Part shown: piece by piece, positions 15,735 through 25,257 of the stretch | How positions within the stretch are numbered: position 1 is the first letter of the stretch | Layout of the letters: every line of letters starts with the position of its first letter | DNA from: Shewanella putrefaciens | GTDB lineage: Bacteria; Pseudomonadota; Gammaproteobacteria; Enterobacterales; Shewanellaceae | Direction of reading: 5' to 3' | Assembly (NCBI RefSeq): GCF_016406325.1 | Contig: NZ_CP066370.1 | Span: 2,542,001-2,606,000 of the forward strand | Length of the DNA: 64,000 bases | Notes under the pieces: generated by a model | Told to the model about the DNA's origin: nothing | The model's input: the letters and a program-made list of their open reading frames with translations, nothing else | Databases searched by the model: none | Program-made: the position numbers and the translations under genes

Positions 15735-17648
15735 TTACTTCATATTTGCCAGTAACATTTGGTTCATCAGCTTAATAAAGGCCGATGGATCCGCAAGGCT
15801 ACCTTTTTCAGATAATTGCGCCTGTTGTAACAGTAAGTTTGACCAATCCGCAAAAGCGGTTTCATCTTGAAGATCATTTAAGCGCGACACTAATGGGTGC
15901 GCAGGGTTTACCTCAAATGTTGGCTTCACTTCCGGCACGGGTTGACCGGCAGCTTGCATCAGCTTGATCATTTGCGTCGACATTTCGCCTTCACCCGTGA
16001 CCACACAGGCTGGAGTATCCGTTAAACGAGAAGTCACCTTCACGTCTGCAACCTTTGTACCTAGTGCAGCTTTAATACGCTCGATAAGAGGAGCAGACTC
16101 CTCGGCAAGTTTCTCCTGTGCTTCCTTCTCCGCTGCATCTTCTAGTTCGCCAAGTTCAAGTTCACCACGAGTCACTGAGTGCAATTGTTTTTCTTTGTAC
16201 TCTGTTAAGTGGTTGATTAACCACTCATCGATACGCTCAGACATCAGTAATACTTCAATGCCTTTTTTGCGCAATAACTCTAAATGTGGACTGTTAGCGG
16301 CGGCGTCATAGCTGTCGGCAACAATATAGTAAATCTTCGTTTGGCCTTCTTTCATACGGCTGATGTAGTCATCGAGTGACACAGTCGGCGCAGCGCTACC
16401 CGTGTGGGTTGAAGCAAAACGCAGTAAGCCAGCAATACGTTCACGGTTTGCGAAATCTTCTGCGGGTCCTTCTTTTAACACTTGACCAAATTCAGCCCAG
16501 AACTGTTGATATTTTTCCGCATCGTCTTTCGCCAGTTTCTCCAACATACCCAGCACGCGCTTAGTGATACCAGTGCGCATCGCTTTGGTAATGTGATTGT
16601 CCTGCAAAATTTCGCGGGAGACGTTCAGCGGCAGATCGTTTGAGTCAATTAAGCCCTGCACAAAACGCAGGTAAGATGGCATAAATTGCTCTGCGTCATC
16701 CATAATAAACACACGTTGCACAAACAGTTTTAGACCGTGTTTACGGTCACGATTCCACAGATCCCATGGCGCTTTTGAAGGAATATACAAGAGGTTAGTA
16801 TATTCTTGCTTACCTTCTACGCGGTTGTGGCTCCACAGTAATGCGTCTGTGTAGTCATGGGAAATGTGCTTATAAAATTCTTGATATTCTTCGTCGCTAA
16901 TCTCAGACTTATTGCGCATCCACAGGGCTGTCGCCTTGTTCATGACTTTCCAGTAACCTTCGGTTGCAGGGATTTTTTCGCCGTCTGGACCGTCGCGCTC
17001 TGGTGTGCCTTCCTGCCACATCTCTACGGGCACAGAGATATGATCTGAGTATTTAGTGATGATAGAACGTAGGCGCCAATCATCGGCAAACTCTTTTTCT
17101 TCATCACGTAGGTGCAGGGTGATTTCAGTACCACGGCTCGCCTTAGTGATGGTTTCAACGGTGAAACTACCCTCACCTTCCGATTCCCACAATACTGCTT
17201 CATCGGCCTTATGGCCAGCGGCACGGGTGCGAACGGTGACTTTTTTCGCCACGATAAAGGCGGAGTAGAAACCCACACCGAACTGACCAATTAACTGCGA
17301 GTCCTTTGAGGCTTCGCCAGAGAGGTTTTTGAAGAATTCGGCGGTGCCTGATTTTGCAATAGTGCCTAAATGCTCAATCACGCCATCACGGGTCATACCC
17401 ACACCATTATCTTCGATGGTCACTGTGCCTTTATCTTTGTCTGCACTAATGCGCACACGCAGCTCACCGTCACCTTCATATAATGCGTCATTGGTCAACG
17501 CGAGGTAACGCAGCTTATCGGCCGCATCCGCAGCGTTGGAGACCAGTTCACGCAAGAAAATTTCTTTGTTGGAGTACAAAGAATGGATCATCAAATGCAA
17601 CAGCTGTTTGACTTCAGTTTGAAAACCATGAGTTTCTTGTTGTGACAT
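15735..17648 (-). CDS. htpG: Hsp90 chaperone HtpG
   Basis: A 637-residue cytosolic ATP-dependent chaperone. The GHKL ATPase begins with [35 protein letters not shown], with the N-box Asn, then DNGVGM and [11 protein letters not shown]. The middle domain carries the catalytic-loop Arg in [10 protein letters not shown], and the C-terminal domain dimerises. The length is normal. A long 5' region (17649-17924) precedes it; no clear sigma-32 promoter was identified by eye. Confidence 0.97.
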   Translation of the reverse strand: MSQQETHGFQTEVKQLLHLMIHSLYSNKEIFLRELVSNAADAADKLRYLALTNDALYEGDGELRVRISADKDKGTVTIEDNGVGMTRDGVIEHLGTIAKSGTAEFFKNLSGEASKDSQLIGQFGVGFYSAFIVAKKVTVRTRAAGHKADEAVLWESEGEGSFTVETITKASRGTEITLHLRDEEKEFADDWRLRSIITKYSDHISVPVEMWQEGTPERDGPDGEKIPATEGYWKVMNKATALWMRNKSEISDEEYQEFYKHISHDYTDALLWSHNRVEGKQEYTNLLYIPSKAPWDLWNRDRKHGLKLFVQRVFIMDDAEQFMPSYLRFVQGLIDSNDLPLNVSREILQDNHITKAMRTGITKRVLGMLEKLAKDDAEKYQQFWAEFGQVLKEGPAEDFANRERIAGLLRFASTHTGSAAPTVSLDDYISRMKEGQTKIYYIVADSYDAAANSPHLELLRKKGIEVLLMSERIDEWLINHLTEYKEKQLHSVTRGELELGELEDAAEKEAQEKLAEESAPLIERIKAALGTKVADVKVTSRLTDTPACVVTGEGEMSTQMIKLMQAAGQPVPEVKPTFEVNPAHPLVSRLNDLQDETAFADWSNLLLQQAQLSEKGSLADPSAFIKLMNQMLLANMK

Positions 17649-17924
17649 GAAATTTTCCTTATTTGTTACGCAATTTGGTAAAAGTAACGCTCAGTGCTTA
17701 CTTAAATGGGGCTGCAAATTTGCTTTTCAAGGGCAAGGAATAAAACGAGGTTTGAATGATGAAAAATAAGACAAAAGAAAGCCACTGTAAAATAGCGGCC
17801 TTTACTTAATTAACAATCACAGGCGTGAGCCAGGACAACAGCATTAAACGACAATATCTAGTAACAATAAGACCCGCAAAAGCGAGTCTTATCAACTTGA
17901 TTAACAATCCATTATCGGCAAGAT

Positions 17925-18524
17925 TTACAACGGCAAACGCCCATTAAATGAGAGTGCCAACGTGGTGCTATCCACATATTCAAGCTCACCGCCAACGGGA
18001 ACACCGTGGGCAATACGGCTGATCATCACCTTATGACGTCTTGCCATATCGGCAATAAAATGCGCTGTCGCTTCACCTTCTACCGTTGGGTTGGTTGCTA
18101 GAATCAACTCACTGACATCCCCCGAGGCTAAATGACGCTCGAGTAAAGCCAGCCCTAATTCTTCAGGGCCAACACCGTCAAGGGGAGATAAATGGCCAAG
18201 TAGTACAAAATAACGGCCTGTGAAATGTCCACCCGCCTCAATAGCCAACACATCGGCAGGCGTTTCCACTACACAAATGGTGGAAGATGAGCCGCGTTTA
18301 TGGCTAGCACAAATGGGGCACAGCGTTTCTTCAGTATAAGTTCGGCAAGACTGACAGTGGCCAACATCACTCATGGCACTGGACAGTGCACTGGCTAATT
18401 TAAGCCCTGCTTTTCTGTCCCGTTCAAGCAATTGAAACGCCATACGTTGTGCCGATTTAGGTCCGACCCCAGGTAAACAACGCAGGGATTGAATTAACTC
18501 GTCAAGCAGTGGACTGAATTTCAT
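17925..18524 (-). CDS. recR: Recombination protein RecR
   Basis: A component of the RecFOR pathway, which loads RecA at gaps. The 199-residue protein shows an N-terminal helix-hairpin-helix ([17 protein letters not shown]), a C4 zinc finger ([16 protein letters not shown]) and a Toprim domain ([15 protein letters not shown]). It starts 12 nt after ybaB, forming a ybaB-recR unit downstream of dnaX as in E. coli. Confidence 0.96.
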   Translation of the reverse strand: MKFSPLLDELIQSLRCLPGVGPKSAQRMAFQLLERDRKAGLKLASALSSAMSDVGHCQSCRTYTEETLCPICASHKRGSSSTICVVETPADVLAIEAGGHFTGRYFVLLGHLSPLDGVGPEELGLALLERHLASGDVSELILATNPTVEGEATAHFIADMARRHKVMISRIAHGVPVGGELEYVDSTTLALSFNGRLPL

Positions 18525-18536
18525 TGCTTATCTCAA

Positions 18537-18866
18537 TTAAAACGGCATTTTCATGCCTGGTGGTAATTGCATACCGCCAGTCACTTCAGCCATTTTAGCT
18601 TTTTGATTCTCTTCGATTCGACGTGCTGCATCGTTACAGGCCGCAGCAATCAAATCTTCCAGCATTTCTTTATCGTCTTCCATCAAACTTGGGTCGATTT
18701 CGACTTTACGCACTGTGTGTGCACCCGTCATAGTGACTTTGACTAAGCCAGCACCCGATTCGCCCACCATTTCCATGCGAGCAATTTCTTCCTGCATCTT
18801 CGCCATTTTTTCTTGCATCATCTGGGCTTGTTTCATCAGATTGCCCATACCGCCTTTTCCAAACAT
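18537..18866 (-). CDS. ybaB: Nucleoid-associated protein YbaB/EbfC
   Basis: A 109-residue DNA-binding protein. The start [29 protein letters not shown] is the family's typical Met-rich helix, followed by the conserved beta core with [18 protein letters not shown]. It lies between dnaX and recR, the usual place. It forms dimers that bind DNA without strong sequence preference. Confidence 0.95.
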   Translation of the reverse strand: MFGKGGMGNLMKQAQMMQEKMAKMQEEIARMEMVGESGAGLVKVTMTGAHTVRKVEIDPSLMEDDKEMLEDLIAAACNDAARRIEENQKAKMAEVTGGMQLPPGMKMPF

Positions 18867-19035
18867 AGTCTTTTCTCTTCTATTAGGGTTAGTCGCAAGC
18901 TTTAAAGCTGGCTAATCTTACTGAAATTAATGGGATTGGCAATCTATGCCGTGATCCCATTAATAAACTTATGATCTTGATAGCGAGTTTCCATCAATGA
19001 CTCATTTTAATACTGCTATTCAGGCACATTGATAA

Positions 19036-21909
19036 TTAAGCCTTACTTAGCGCTAGTTTACCCTCGCTCTGAGTGAACTCATTCGTCAACTCTGGTTCAG
19101 GTAACGCTTGGATCTGCTGGCTCCGTTGGTTTAACAGATCGGGAGGATACACTAAAGTATCGGTATCAAGCTCTGCACCCAAACGCTGAATAAGCCATTG
19201 AACATTATCGTCTTTAATTAACGACTGCTGTGCCTGTTGTAATAGTTCTTGATGAAAACGCTTACGTAACTCAAGGGGTGTTTCTCGCTTTGGATCGCTT
19301 CCTATGACTACTTGTACTCGCCTTGGGTTCCCGAGCGCCGCCGTCAATGCTTGTTCTAATTGCACGATTGCGACATCGGCTGCTAAGTGTTTTTGATCGG
19401 GTTTTAACAGTAATGGCAGTGGATCGCTTTGCGCTTGGCATACTGAATTAACCGCAAGTTGGCGTACTCGACCGCCAATATCTAAACTCGCCATTAACTT
19501 ATACCAATGTAAATCCAATGGATTACCACTTACTGGCTGCACCACACTCAGTCCGGTTTGATTCGACAAACCCGTTACTGGTTCAGTTAATGATTCCTTG
19601 ACCGCATCCTCTATAGGCTCGCTCATAAGTGAAACGGGCGTATGGGGAGCCTGATCAATTGGTGCCAATTCATCTTGCATTGCAGTAGGAACTACTGGCT
19701 CCAACGCTGAAACAGGGTGTACCACAGGATGCTGCATATTTGTAGCAGGGGCAGCCTCCCAAGGCGGACGATCATTGGGATCATCGACGCTGACGGGCTT
19801 TTCCCCCGAAGGTTTTTGCCCATTTTGTGTTATTTGCCCATTTTGTGTTAAAGGTTGCGATGCTTCTGGATTTTTGTTTGCTTGTGTAACGCTTTGAGCG
19901 AAGCCTCCATCCCTCTGTGGCGCGGGCTCAAAATCATCGTCAAAATCAAATTCTGAGTCAATGGATTCTACAGACTGAGATACCGCCTTTACCGCTTTAG
20001 GAGAAGTGGTTATATCTGATCTGGTGGCAGATAACGGGCCAATAGTTGGCTCTTTACGTTTAAAATCCAGTGAAGACTTTTTTTCATCACCATCCTTCGC
20101 GCTCAAGGCATCGAGATCCGACAACAGCGACTCTCTTGCAGCTAATACCGCCGATAAAATATCGTCATCCTCCAACGAGGCTGTGGCAGTTTGCTTGAAA
20201 CTGGATTGCCCTAAAGAGGGATCCACTGCGATGCCTGTGGCGGTTGGAATAGTGACTCCAGTGGTATTTTCAACTTGAGTTGAGGTTTGAGTTGCAGGGC
20301 TAACAGGGTTAATAGTCGCTTGTTCAGCCACCGTTTCCTGAGTCAACGAACTGTATGACTCAGAAGAAAAGCTCGCATAATCATCTTGATAAATATCCAA
20401 TGGCGCGACATCTTGGGTGTAATCCCCATGGCCATAGACATAATCTAATTGGGTATCACTGTCAGTGTTATTTACAACTGCCTGCTCATTGGTTGAGACC
20501 AGTGTTTCGACTTTGGTATCTTCACTTTGCGATATCGCAGCGACAGGTATCTCGATGCTTGTTGGTGCAATGGATTCAGATAACTTATATCCCTGACTTA
20601 GGGCTTGGCTAATGATCAGCGTTTGCTCTGCGAACAAAGCGCTATCTGCTGTATCCGAAGGTGCATTAATCTCAACTGCAGCATGTACGTTAACATCTGT
20701 AGGTTGTTCAACTAAATCTGTTTTTTTTTCAGCTGCCGATGTCGCTAACGCCGCCAATGAAGTTGATGTTTGCCCTACAGGTAAACTCACCTCGGCTGGC
20801 GATTCGACTTGCCAGCGTTTAACGGGCTTTTCTGGCACAAAGGCAACGGCCCGTAAGAGTGCCATTTCTAGGCCTGATTTAGGATCGGGGGCATGGGGTA
20901 AATCCTTGCGACCCGTTAATAGGATCTGATAATAAAGCTGTACTTGCTCCGGCGTTAATTGCTCAGCAAAAGCACGAATTTGTGCGCTGTATAAGGACTG
21001 CTGAGCACAAGCGGGGGCAAACTGCGTTAGAGTAATTTGATGTAACAGCTCAAGCAAACTGCGCAACACTTCTTGGGCATCGGCGCCGTACGCGAGCACT
21101 TGGGCACTGGTTTGCATTAGTACTTTGATATCGGCATCCGTTAAGGCTTTCAGTAAGGCGATAACGTGTTGCTCATCAATACTACCAAGCATGGTCTGCA
21201 CTTGTGTGAGCATCACAGTACCACCACCAAAAGCAATGGCCTGATCCGTTAAGCTCAACGCATCACGCATACTACCATTGGCGGCTTTGGCAAGGAGTGT
21301 TAGCGCTTCAACCTCAAAGGGGAGCTGCTCCTGCGTCAAGATATGATTAAGCTGAGTGCCAATTTCATCCTGTGTCAGACTTTTTAAATTAAACTGCAAG
21401 CAACGGGATAACACAGTCACGGGTAGTTTCTGTGGGTCTGTTGTCGCGAGGAGAAATTTAACGTGCTCAGGGGGTTCTTCTAAGGTCTTAAGCAGTGCGT
21501 TAAAACTGCTGCGCGACAGCATATGCACTTCGTCGATAAGATAAACCTTAAAACGGCCACGGGTCGGGCGATACTGCACATTGTCCAGCAGCTCGCGCGT
21601 ATCATCGACCTTAGTGCGGGACGCTGCATCGACTTCAATTAAATCGACAAATCGACCTTGGGCAATTTCAACACAACTACCGCATACGCCGCAGGGGGTG
21701 GCAGTGACACCTTGTTCGCAATTTAAGCCTTTGGCAAAGAGTCGCGCTAAGCTGGTTTTACCTACGCCTCGCGTCCCTGTAAACAGGTAAGCATGGTGTA
21801 AACGCTGCTGACTTAGTGCATTGGTTAAAGCATGCAATACATGGCTTTGACCAACCATTTGTTCAAATGTGGCAGGGCGCCATTTTCTGGCTAACACCTG
21901 ATATGACAT
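19036..21909 (-). CDS. dnaX: DNA polymerase III subunit tau (gamma by frameshift)
   Basis: Clamp-loader ATPase and replisome organiser. The AAA+ domain spans residues 1-240, with Walker A GTRGVGKTSLA, a zinc module CGVCGSC, Walker B LIDEVH and the LLSRC sensor. The C-terminal domains binding DnaB and alpha are separated by a long acidic, Ser/Gln-rich linker (residues about 400-800), making tau 957 residues against 643 in E. coli. The start MSYQVLARKWRP at 21909 is the family's. An A9 run at codons 394-397 would allow slippage to a stop four codons later, giving a 400-residue gamma. Confidence 0.95.
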   Translation of the reverse strand: MSYQVLARKWRPATFEQMVGQSHVLHALTNALSQQRLHHAYLFTGTRGVGKTSLARLFAKGLNCEQGVTATPCGVCGSCVEIAQGRFVDLIEVDAASRTKVDDTRELLDNVQYRPTRGRFKVYLIDEVHMLSRSSFNALLKTLEEPPEHVKFLLATTDPQKLPVTVLSRCLQFNLKSLTQDEIGTQLNHILTQEQLPFEVEALTLLAKAANGSMRDALSLTDQAIAFGGGTVMLTQVQTMLGSIDEQHVIALLKALTDADIKVLMQTSAQVLAYGADAQEVLRSLLELLHQITLTQFAPACAQQSLYSAQIRAFAEQLTPEQVQLYYQILLTGRKDLPHAPDPKSGLEMALLRAVAFVPEKPVKRWQVESPAEVSLPVGQTSTSLAALATSAAEKKTDLVEQPTDVNVHAAVEINAPSDTADSALFAEQTLIISQALSQGYKLSESIAPTSIEIPVAAISQSEDTKVETLVSTNEQAVVNNTDSDTQLDYVYGHGDYTQDVAPLDIYQDDYASFSSESYSSLTQETVAEQATINPVSPATQTSTQVENTTGVTIPTATGIAVDPSLGQSSFKQTATASLEDDDILSAVLAARESLLSDLDALSAKDGDEKKSSLDFKRKEPTIGPLSATRSDITTSPKAVKAVSQSVESIDSEFDFDDDFEPAPQRDGGFAQSVTQANKNPEASQPLTQNGQITQNGQKPSGEKPVSVDDPNDRPPWEAAPATNMQHPVVHPVSALEPVVPTAMQDELAPIDQAPHTPVSLMSEPIEDAVKESLTEPVTGLSNQTGLSVVQPVSGNPLDLHWYKLMASLDIGGRVRQLAVNSVCQAQSDPLPLLLKPDQKHLAADVAIVQLEQALTAALGNPRRVQVVIGSDPKRETPLELRKRFHQELLQQAQQSLIKDDNVQWLIQRLGAELDTDTLVYPPDLLNQRSQQIQALPEPELTNEFTQSEGKLALSKA
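20708..20730 (-). other. Candidate dnaX frameshift/slippage site
   Basis: On the coding strand GAA AAA AAA ACA contains nine consecutive As (20729-20721). A -1 shift reads AAC AGA TTT AGT and then TGA at 20710-20708, ending the product after 400 residues. This is close to the position of the E. coli dnaX frameshift (about codon 430) that makes gamma. No convincing downstream stimulatory hairpin was seen, so transcriptional slippage on A9 is as likely as ribosomal frameshifting. Confidence 0.6.
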
Positions 21910-22027
21910 GGAACTCCCCAGAGTGTGTGATACAAAAATGGGAGCATGCGCCCCGGGAACTTTGAAAGATAACATGTCATGGTGTGACATGCCATCAAAC
22001 TATCCTAAGGCGCCTTTGGCTGAAGAA

Positions 22028-22582
22028 TTATTCGCCTTCAAACTCACAAAGTTTAACCAACTCAAGCCCTAATGCCGTTAAACGCGCCTCACCGCCTAAA
22101 TCGGGTAATGAAATCACAAAAGCAGCATCTTTCACTTCACCACCTAATTGGCGGATAAGTTTTACCGTCGCTTCAATCGTACCACCGGTTGCGAGTAAAT
22201 CGTCAACAACGAGCACTTTGTCATTTGCGCTAATCGCATCAGTATGAATTTCTAGGCTATCGTGACCATATTCAAGTTCATAGCTTTGGCTGATAGTCGC
22301 TCGGGGTAATTTACCGGGTTTACGAACGGGCACAAAACCAATGCCTAATTCTAAAGCAAGTGGTGCACCAAATAAGAAACCACGGGCTTCAGTGCCGACA
22401 ATTTTGGTAAAACCTTGACCACGATAATGTTCAACCAATAAATCGATGGCCGCTTTATAGGCTGCGGCATTCTCAAGTAAACTGGTGACATCGCGAAATA
22501 GGATCCCTTCCTTAGGATAGTTCGGAATCGTTTTAATGCTTTGCTTTATCAAGGATAAGGTTTCTGTATTCATAGCCATCAT
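22028..22582 (-). CDS. apt: Adenine phosphoribosyltransferase
   Basis: Salvages adenine to AMP using PRPP. The 184-residue protein contains [19 protein letters not shown] and the PRPP loop [16 protein letters not shown]. Three Met codons (22582, 22579, 22573) compete as the start, with no strong ribosome site for any of them; the last gives the usual family N-terminus. It lies upstream of dnaX, as in E. coli. Confidence 0.95.
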   Translation of the reverse strand: MMAMNTETLSLIKQSIKTIPNYPKEGILFRDVTSLLENAAAYKAAIDLLVEHYRGQGFTKIVGTEARGFLFGAPLALELGIGFVPVRKPGKLPRATISQSYELEYGHDSLEIHTDAISANDKVLVVDDLLATGGTIEATVKLIRQLGGEVKDAAFVISLPDLGGEARLTALGLELVKLCEFEGE

Positions 22583-22811
22583 ATTTACTTAGTAAGTTAC
22601 TTAATCAATTCGCCAAGATTGGCGGTATAAAACAAAACGTCCACATCGAGTGTGGACGAATTGCAAAAAATCGCACAAAGCTTATGCCGCTTTGGTTTGA
22701 GTTGCAACAATCACAACGCACAAGTAATAAATTGGTTATCGATTTGTGCCTGAGATCAAACCCTGTAAGCACAACGGCAAAATCTCCCTAAAAGAAGGAT
22801 TCAGCCACCCG

Positions 22812-23177
22812 TTATTCAACTTCGGGAATACTTTTGAGATACCAAAGTAAAATCAATGCCATAGCAATGAGCATTCCTTTTACCCACATAATGGGCACCA
22901 GCATAATGCTGATGCTAAAACTCAGAGCACTAATCAGCATTGCTTTACGCTTTAAGCCTTTGCGTATTGCACCTTGTTGCTGCCATTGGGTTAATGCATC
23001 GGCAAACCAAGGGTGAGCCATCAACCACATATGTAAACGCTCGCTCGAACGGGCAAAACAAAACGCAGCCAGCAAAATAAAAGGGACTGTCGGTAACAGG
23101 GGCAACACTATGCCAAGTAATCCAAGGGCTAAAGCTGTTAATCCCAAAAGTAAAAAAAATCCGCGCTTCAATACCAT
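22812..23177 (-). CDS. ybaN: Inner membrane protein YbaN (DUF454)
   Basis: A small membrane protein of about 121 residues with a strongly hydrophobic N-terminal helix pair (FFLLLGLTALALGLLGIVLP, then LLPTVPFILLAAFCFARSS) and two more segments near the C-terminus. LPLLPTVPFILLAAFCFARSSERLHMWL is the DUF454 signature. MVLKRGFF at 23177 is the likely start; the frame runs ten codons further. Function is unknown. It lies just upstream of apt, as ybaN does in enterobacteria. Confidence 0.85.
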   Translation of the reverse strand: MVLKRGFFLLLGLTALALGLLGIVLPLLPTVPFILLAAFCFARSSERLHMWLMAHPWFADALTQWQQQGAIRKGLKRKAMLISALSFSISIMLVPIMWVKGMLIAMALILLWYLKSIPEVE

Positions 23178-23198
23178 AAGCTGATAATGCCCTTCTCT

Positions 23199-23229
23199 AA
23201 AAAACAAAAGCCACTCAATAGAGTGGCAA
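23199..23229 (-). terminator. Terminator after small membrane gene
   Basis: GCCACTC-AATA-GAGTGGC is followed on the minus strand by TTTTGTTTTTT, 30 nt after the 40-codon gene and before ybaN. Confidence 0.8.
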
Positions 23230-23258
23230 TTGTATACCCATTCGAGCTTAAAACCCGC

Positions 23259-23381
23259 TTAAATTAAACCTAACTGCTTTAACCACATTAGGGTTGCTGG
23301 CAGAGTTGGTAGCAATAAGACTAAAATAAAACCAACAAAATACATAAAGTTAAATGGGTCTTTAAATGGCTGACTACTCAT
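23259..23381 (-). CDS. 40-residue membrane protein of unknown function
   Basis: A short gene with an AGGAG site 6 nt before ATG 23381 and its own terminator. The peptide begins MSSQPFKDPFNFMYFVGF, continues with one membrane helix (about residues 13-35, FVGFILVLLLPTLPATLMW) and ends in KQLGLI. A CRP/FNR-like palindrome lies about 48 nt upstream. Start site, stop, terminator and regulatory site together make it a real gene. Small single-helix proteins are often accessory subunits of respiratory or transport complexes; no partner is evident here. Confidence 0.75.
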   Translation of the reverse strand: MSSQPFKDPFNFMYFVGFILVLLLPTLPATLMWLKQLGLI

Positions 23382-23428
23382 TACAGCTCCTAAGGTATAT
23401 GCAAGTATAAGTGTGCAGAAATCAAACA

Positions 23429-23442
23429 GTGATGGAGATCAC
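23429..23442. promoter_or_regulatory. CRP- or FNR-type binding site
   Basis: GTGATGGAGATCAC is a perfect palindrome. It fits GTGA-N6-TCAC of CRP and also the TGAT-N4-ATCA core of FNR/EtrA. It lies upstream of the 40-residue membrane protein gene, which suggests respiratory control. Confidence 0.6.
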
Positions 23443-23529
23443 AAAACGGGCGACATTGTAGCCGTTTGTCAAATCAACAAAAACCCTTTTTATGTAGGGT
23501 TATTGCAATTATTTTGATCAATAGTCGTG

Positions 23530-24276
23530 CTAAGACTGATGAGTTCGCACTATGCCTTTGATGGCTAACTGTTCGAGTAGCTGCAAACAACCTTGTGCTA
23601 AAGCCTCAGGCGTTATCTGCGGATAAGTTATTGTTAACCAATTGACTATACCATCAAAACTCATCAAGCCTTGCTCTGCAAGATAGGCTAACACTTGGGC
23701 ACTTAGTGGGTTTAATTGCAAAAAACGGACTTCGCTATCTTCATCTTGGTAAATACAAAAAAATACTGGCGTATCAAGGCATGCTGTAGGACAAAAGTCA
23801 TCACGAATAAGTTGCACTGGATAATGGTACTGCGCGACCCTCGCTGTAGACGAAAGGCACAGCGGGAGATCTTGAATGTTTTCAGGCTTGAGCTCCACTT
23901 CCTTAGCATCCTGTTGTGCGACTGCAACGACAAGTTCAAGCCACTCATAATGAGCCAACTCCAACATAAACACAGGATCAGTATTTTTAAGTTGGTATTC
24001 CTGTTGCAGAAAATCGAGGAACTCCCCAGCGATATCGATGAAAAGTGGAGACTGGCAGTCGTGCTGACTAAAAAAATCTTGTACCAAAATCAACCAATCA
24101 TTCTGGGTGTATAAACTCTTCAAAACCGGAAAACCGTTAGAGACAAACCCCATCACATTACTAAAAAATAATTCACGGTAAACCTGCATTCGCTCAATGG
24201 ATGTCCCAGCCGGTAATGGCTTAGCAGGGTCGCGAATATAGTCGATAAAAGACTGCTGAACCTGTTTAAAATTCAC
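23530..24276 (-). CDS. hvfC: HvfC/BufC-like DUF2063 protein, RiPP partner
   Basis: A 248-residue cytoplasmic protein with an N-terminal DUF2063 domain (residues about 5-95, VQQSFIDYIRDPAKPLPAGT and FFSNVMGFVSNGFPVL) and a C-terminal winged-helix-like part. In the Hvf and bufferin systems the equivalent protein binds the precursor and helps the DUF692 enzyme. The GTG start overlaps the last base of the DUF692 stop codon (TAGTG), indicating translational coupling. Confidence 0.85.
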   Translation of the reverse strand: MNFKQVQQSFIDYIRDPAKPLPAGTSIERMQVYRELFFSNVMGFVSNGFPVLKSLYTQNDWLILVQDFFSQHDCQSPLFIDIAGEFLDFLQQEYQLKNTDPVFMLELAHYEWLELVVAVAQQDAKEVELKPENIQDLPLCLSSTARVAQYHYPVQLIRDDFCPTACLDTPVFFCIYQDEDSEVRFLQLNPLSAQVLAYLAEQGLMSFDGIVNWLTITYPQITPEALAQGCLQLLEQLAIKGIVRTHQS

Positions 24277-25124
24277 TAAGCACTCCTTTTCGCAACAGCC
24301 GAATTAAACGCAATCGCTTGATGTTGATGAATTTGTTCAATCTCGCGTAATAGCTCAGAGGTGGGTGGTAAATTAAAATCCCGCTCTAATAACGTCGGTA
24401 ACACCCCATGCTTGGCATAGCAAGTTTGTAATAGTGCCCACACGGGATCATTAATATCGGCACCATGGGTATCGATAATCAGATCCTCTGCTTGTTTATA
24501 GTGCCCAGCAATATGTAAATAAGCGATACGCTCAGTGGGCATTGCATTTAAAAAGACATTGGCATCGTAGCGATGATTTATCGAGTTTACATAAATATTA
24601 TTGATATCCAAAAGCAGCTTACAGTCAGCCTCTTCCAGTACTGCATTTAAGAATTGAAGCTCTGTCATCTGTGCAGCAGGCGCTGCGTAAAAAGAGACAT
24701 TTTCTAAAATAAGTGGTCGCTCTAAGATATCTTCAACCTGCTTAACCCGTGCTGCCACATATTTGACTGCGGTATCGGTAAACGGTATAGGCATCAAGTC
24801 ATATAAATGGCCTTGGCCTGAGCAGTAACTTAAATGTTCGGAGTACACTTGAATTTTGTGCAAATCCATAAAGGCTTTTACACGGCGAACAAACTCGACA
24901 TCTAAGGGCGCTGGACTACCAATGGATAAGCTAAGCCCATGACAATAAAAAGTATGTTGCTCCGTAAGCTGACGAAACTGCTTGCCATATTTACCACCAA
25001 GGGTCATCCAATTCTCAGGTGCAACTTCAAAAAATTGAATGGTACTGGGCACTTGATGGCAAAACTCCGTTAGCATTTCCCGCCGAAGGCCAAGCCCAAC
25101 CTGCTCAAGATATGGATTTCTCAT
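24276..25124 (-). CDS. hvfB: HvfB/BufB-like DUF692 multinuclear iron oxidase (MNIO)
   Basis: A 282-residue TIM-barrel enzyme expected to modify Cys residues of the EGKCG precursor, probably to oxazolone-thioamide groups as described for MNIO enzymes. Likely iron ligands lie in YSEHLSYCSG, LILENVSFYA, LLLDINNIYVNSINH, AYLHIAGHY, IDTHGADI and TLLERDF, all typical of DUF692. ATG 25124 (AAAGAGG upstream) is chosen over a longer frame to 25178. It sits between the precursor and HvfC genes in one operon. Confidence 0.9.
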   Translation of the reverse strand: MRNPYLEQVGLGLRREMLTEFCHQVPSTIQFFEVAPENWMTLGGKYGKQFRQLTEQHTFYCHGLSLSIGSPAPLDVEFVRRVKAFMDLHKIQVYSEHLSYCSGQGHLYDLMPIPFTDTAVKYVAARVKQVEDILERPLILENVSFYAAPAAQMTELQFLNAVLEEADCKLLLDINNIYVNSINHRYDANVFLNAMPTERIAYLHIAGHYKQAEDLIIDTHGADINDPVWALLQTCYAKHGVLPTLLERDFNLPPTSELLREIEQIHQHQAIAFNSAVAKRSA

Positions 25125-25257
25125 AAAACCTCTTTGCCATAACAGGCAAATCTCATGCAGCAATATCACCAAGATCATTGAAAGTACAAGCCAGCTCTCG
25201 CTGGCTTGTTATTCAACATCCCACACAATGCCTGTTCAGTGTTGAAAATGCTGAAAC

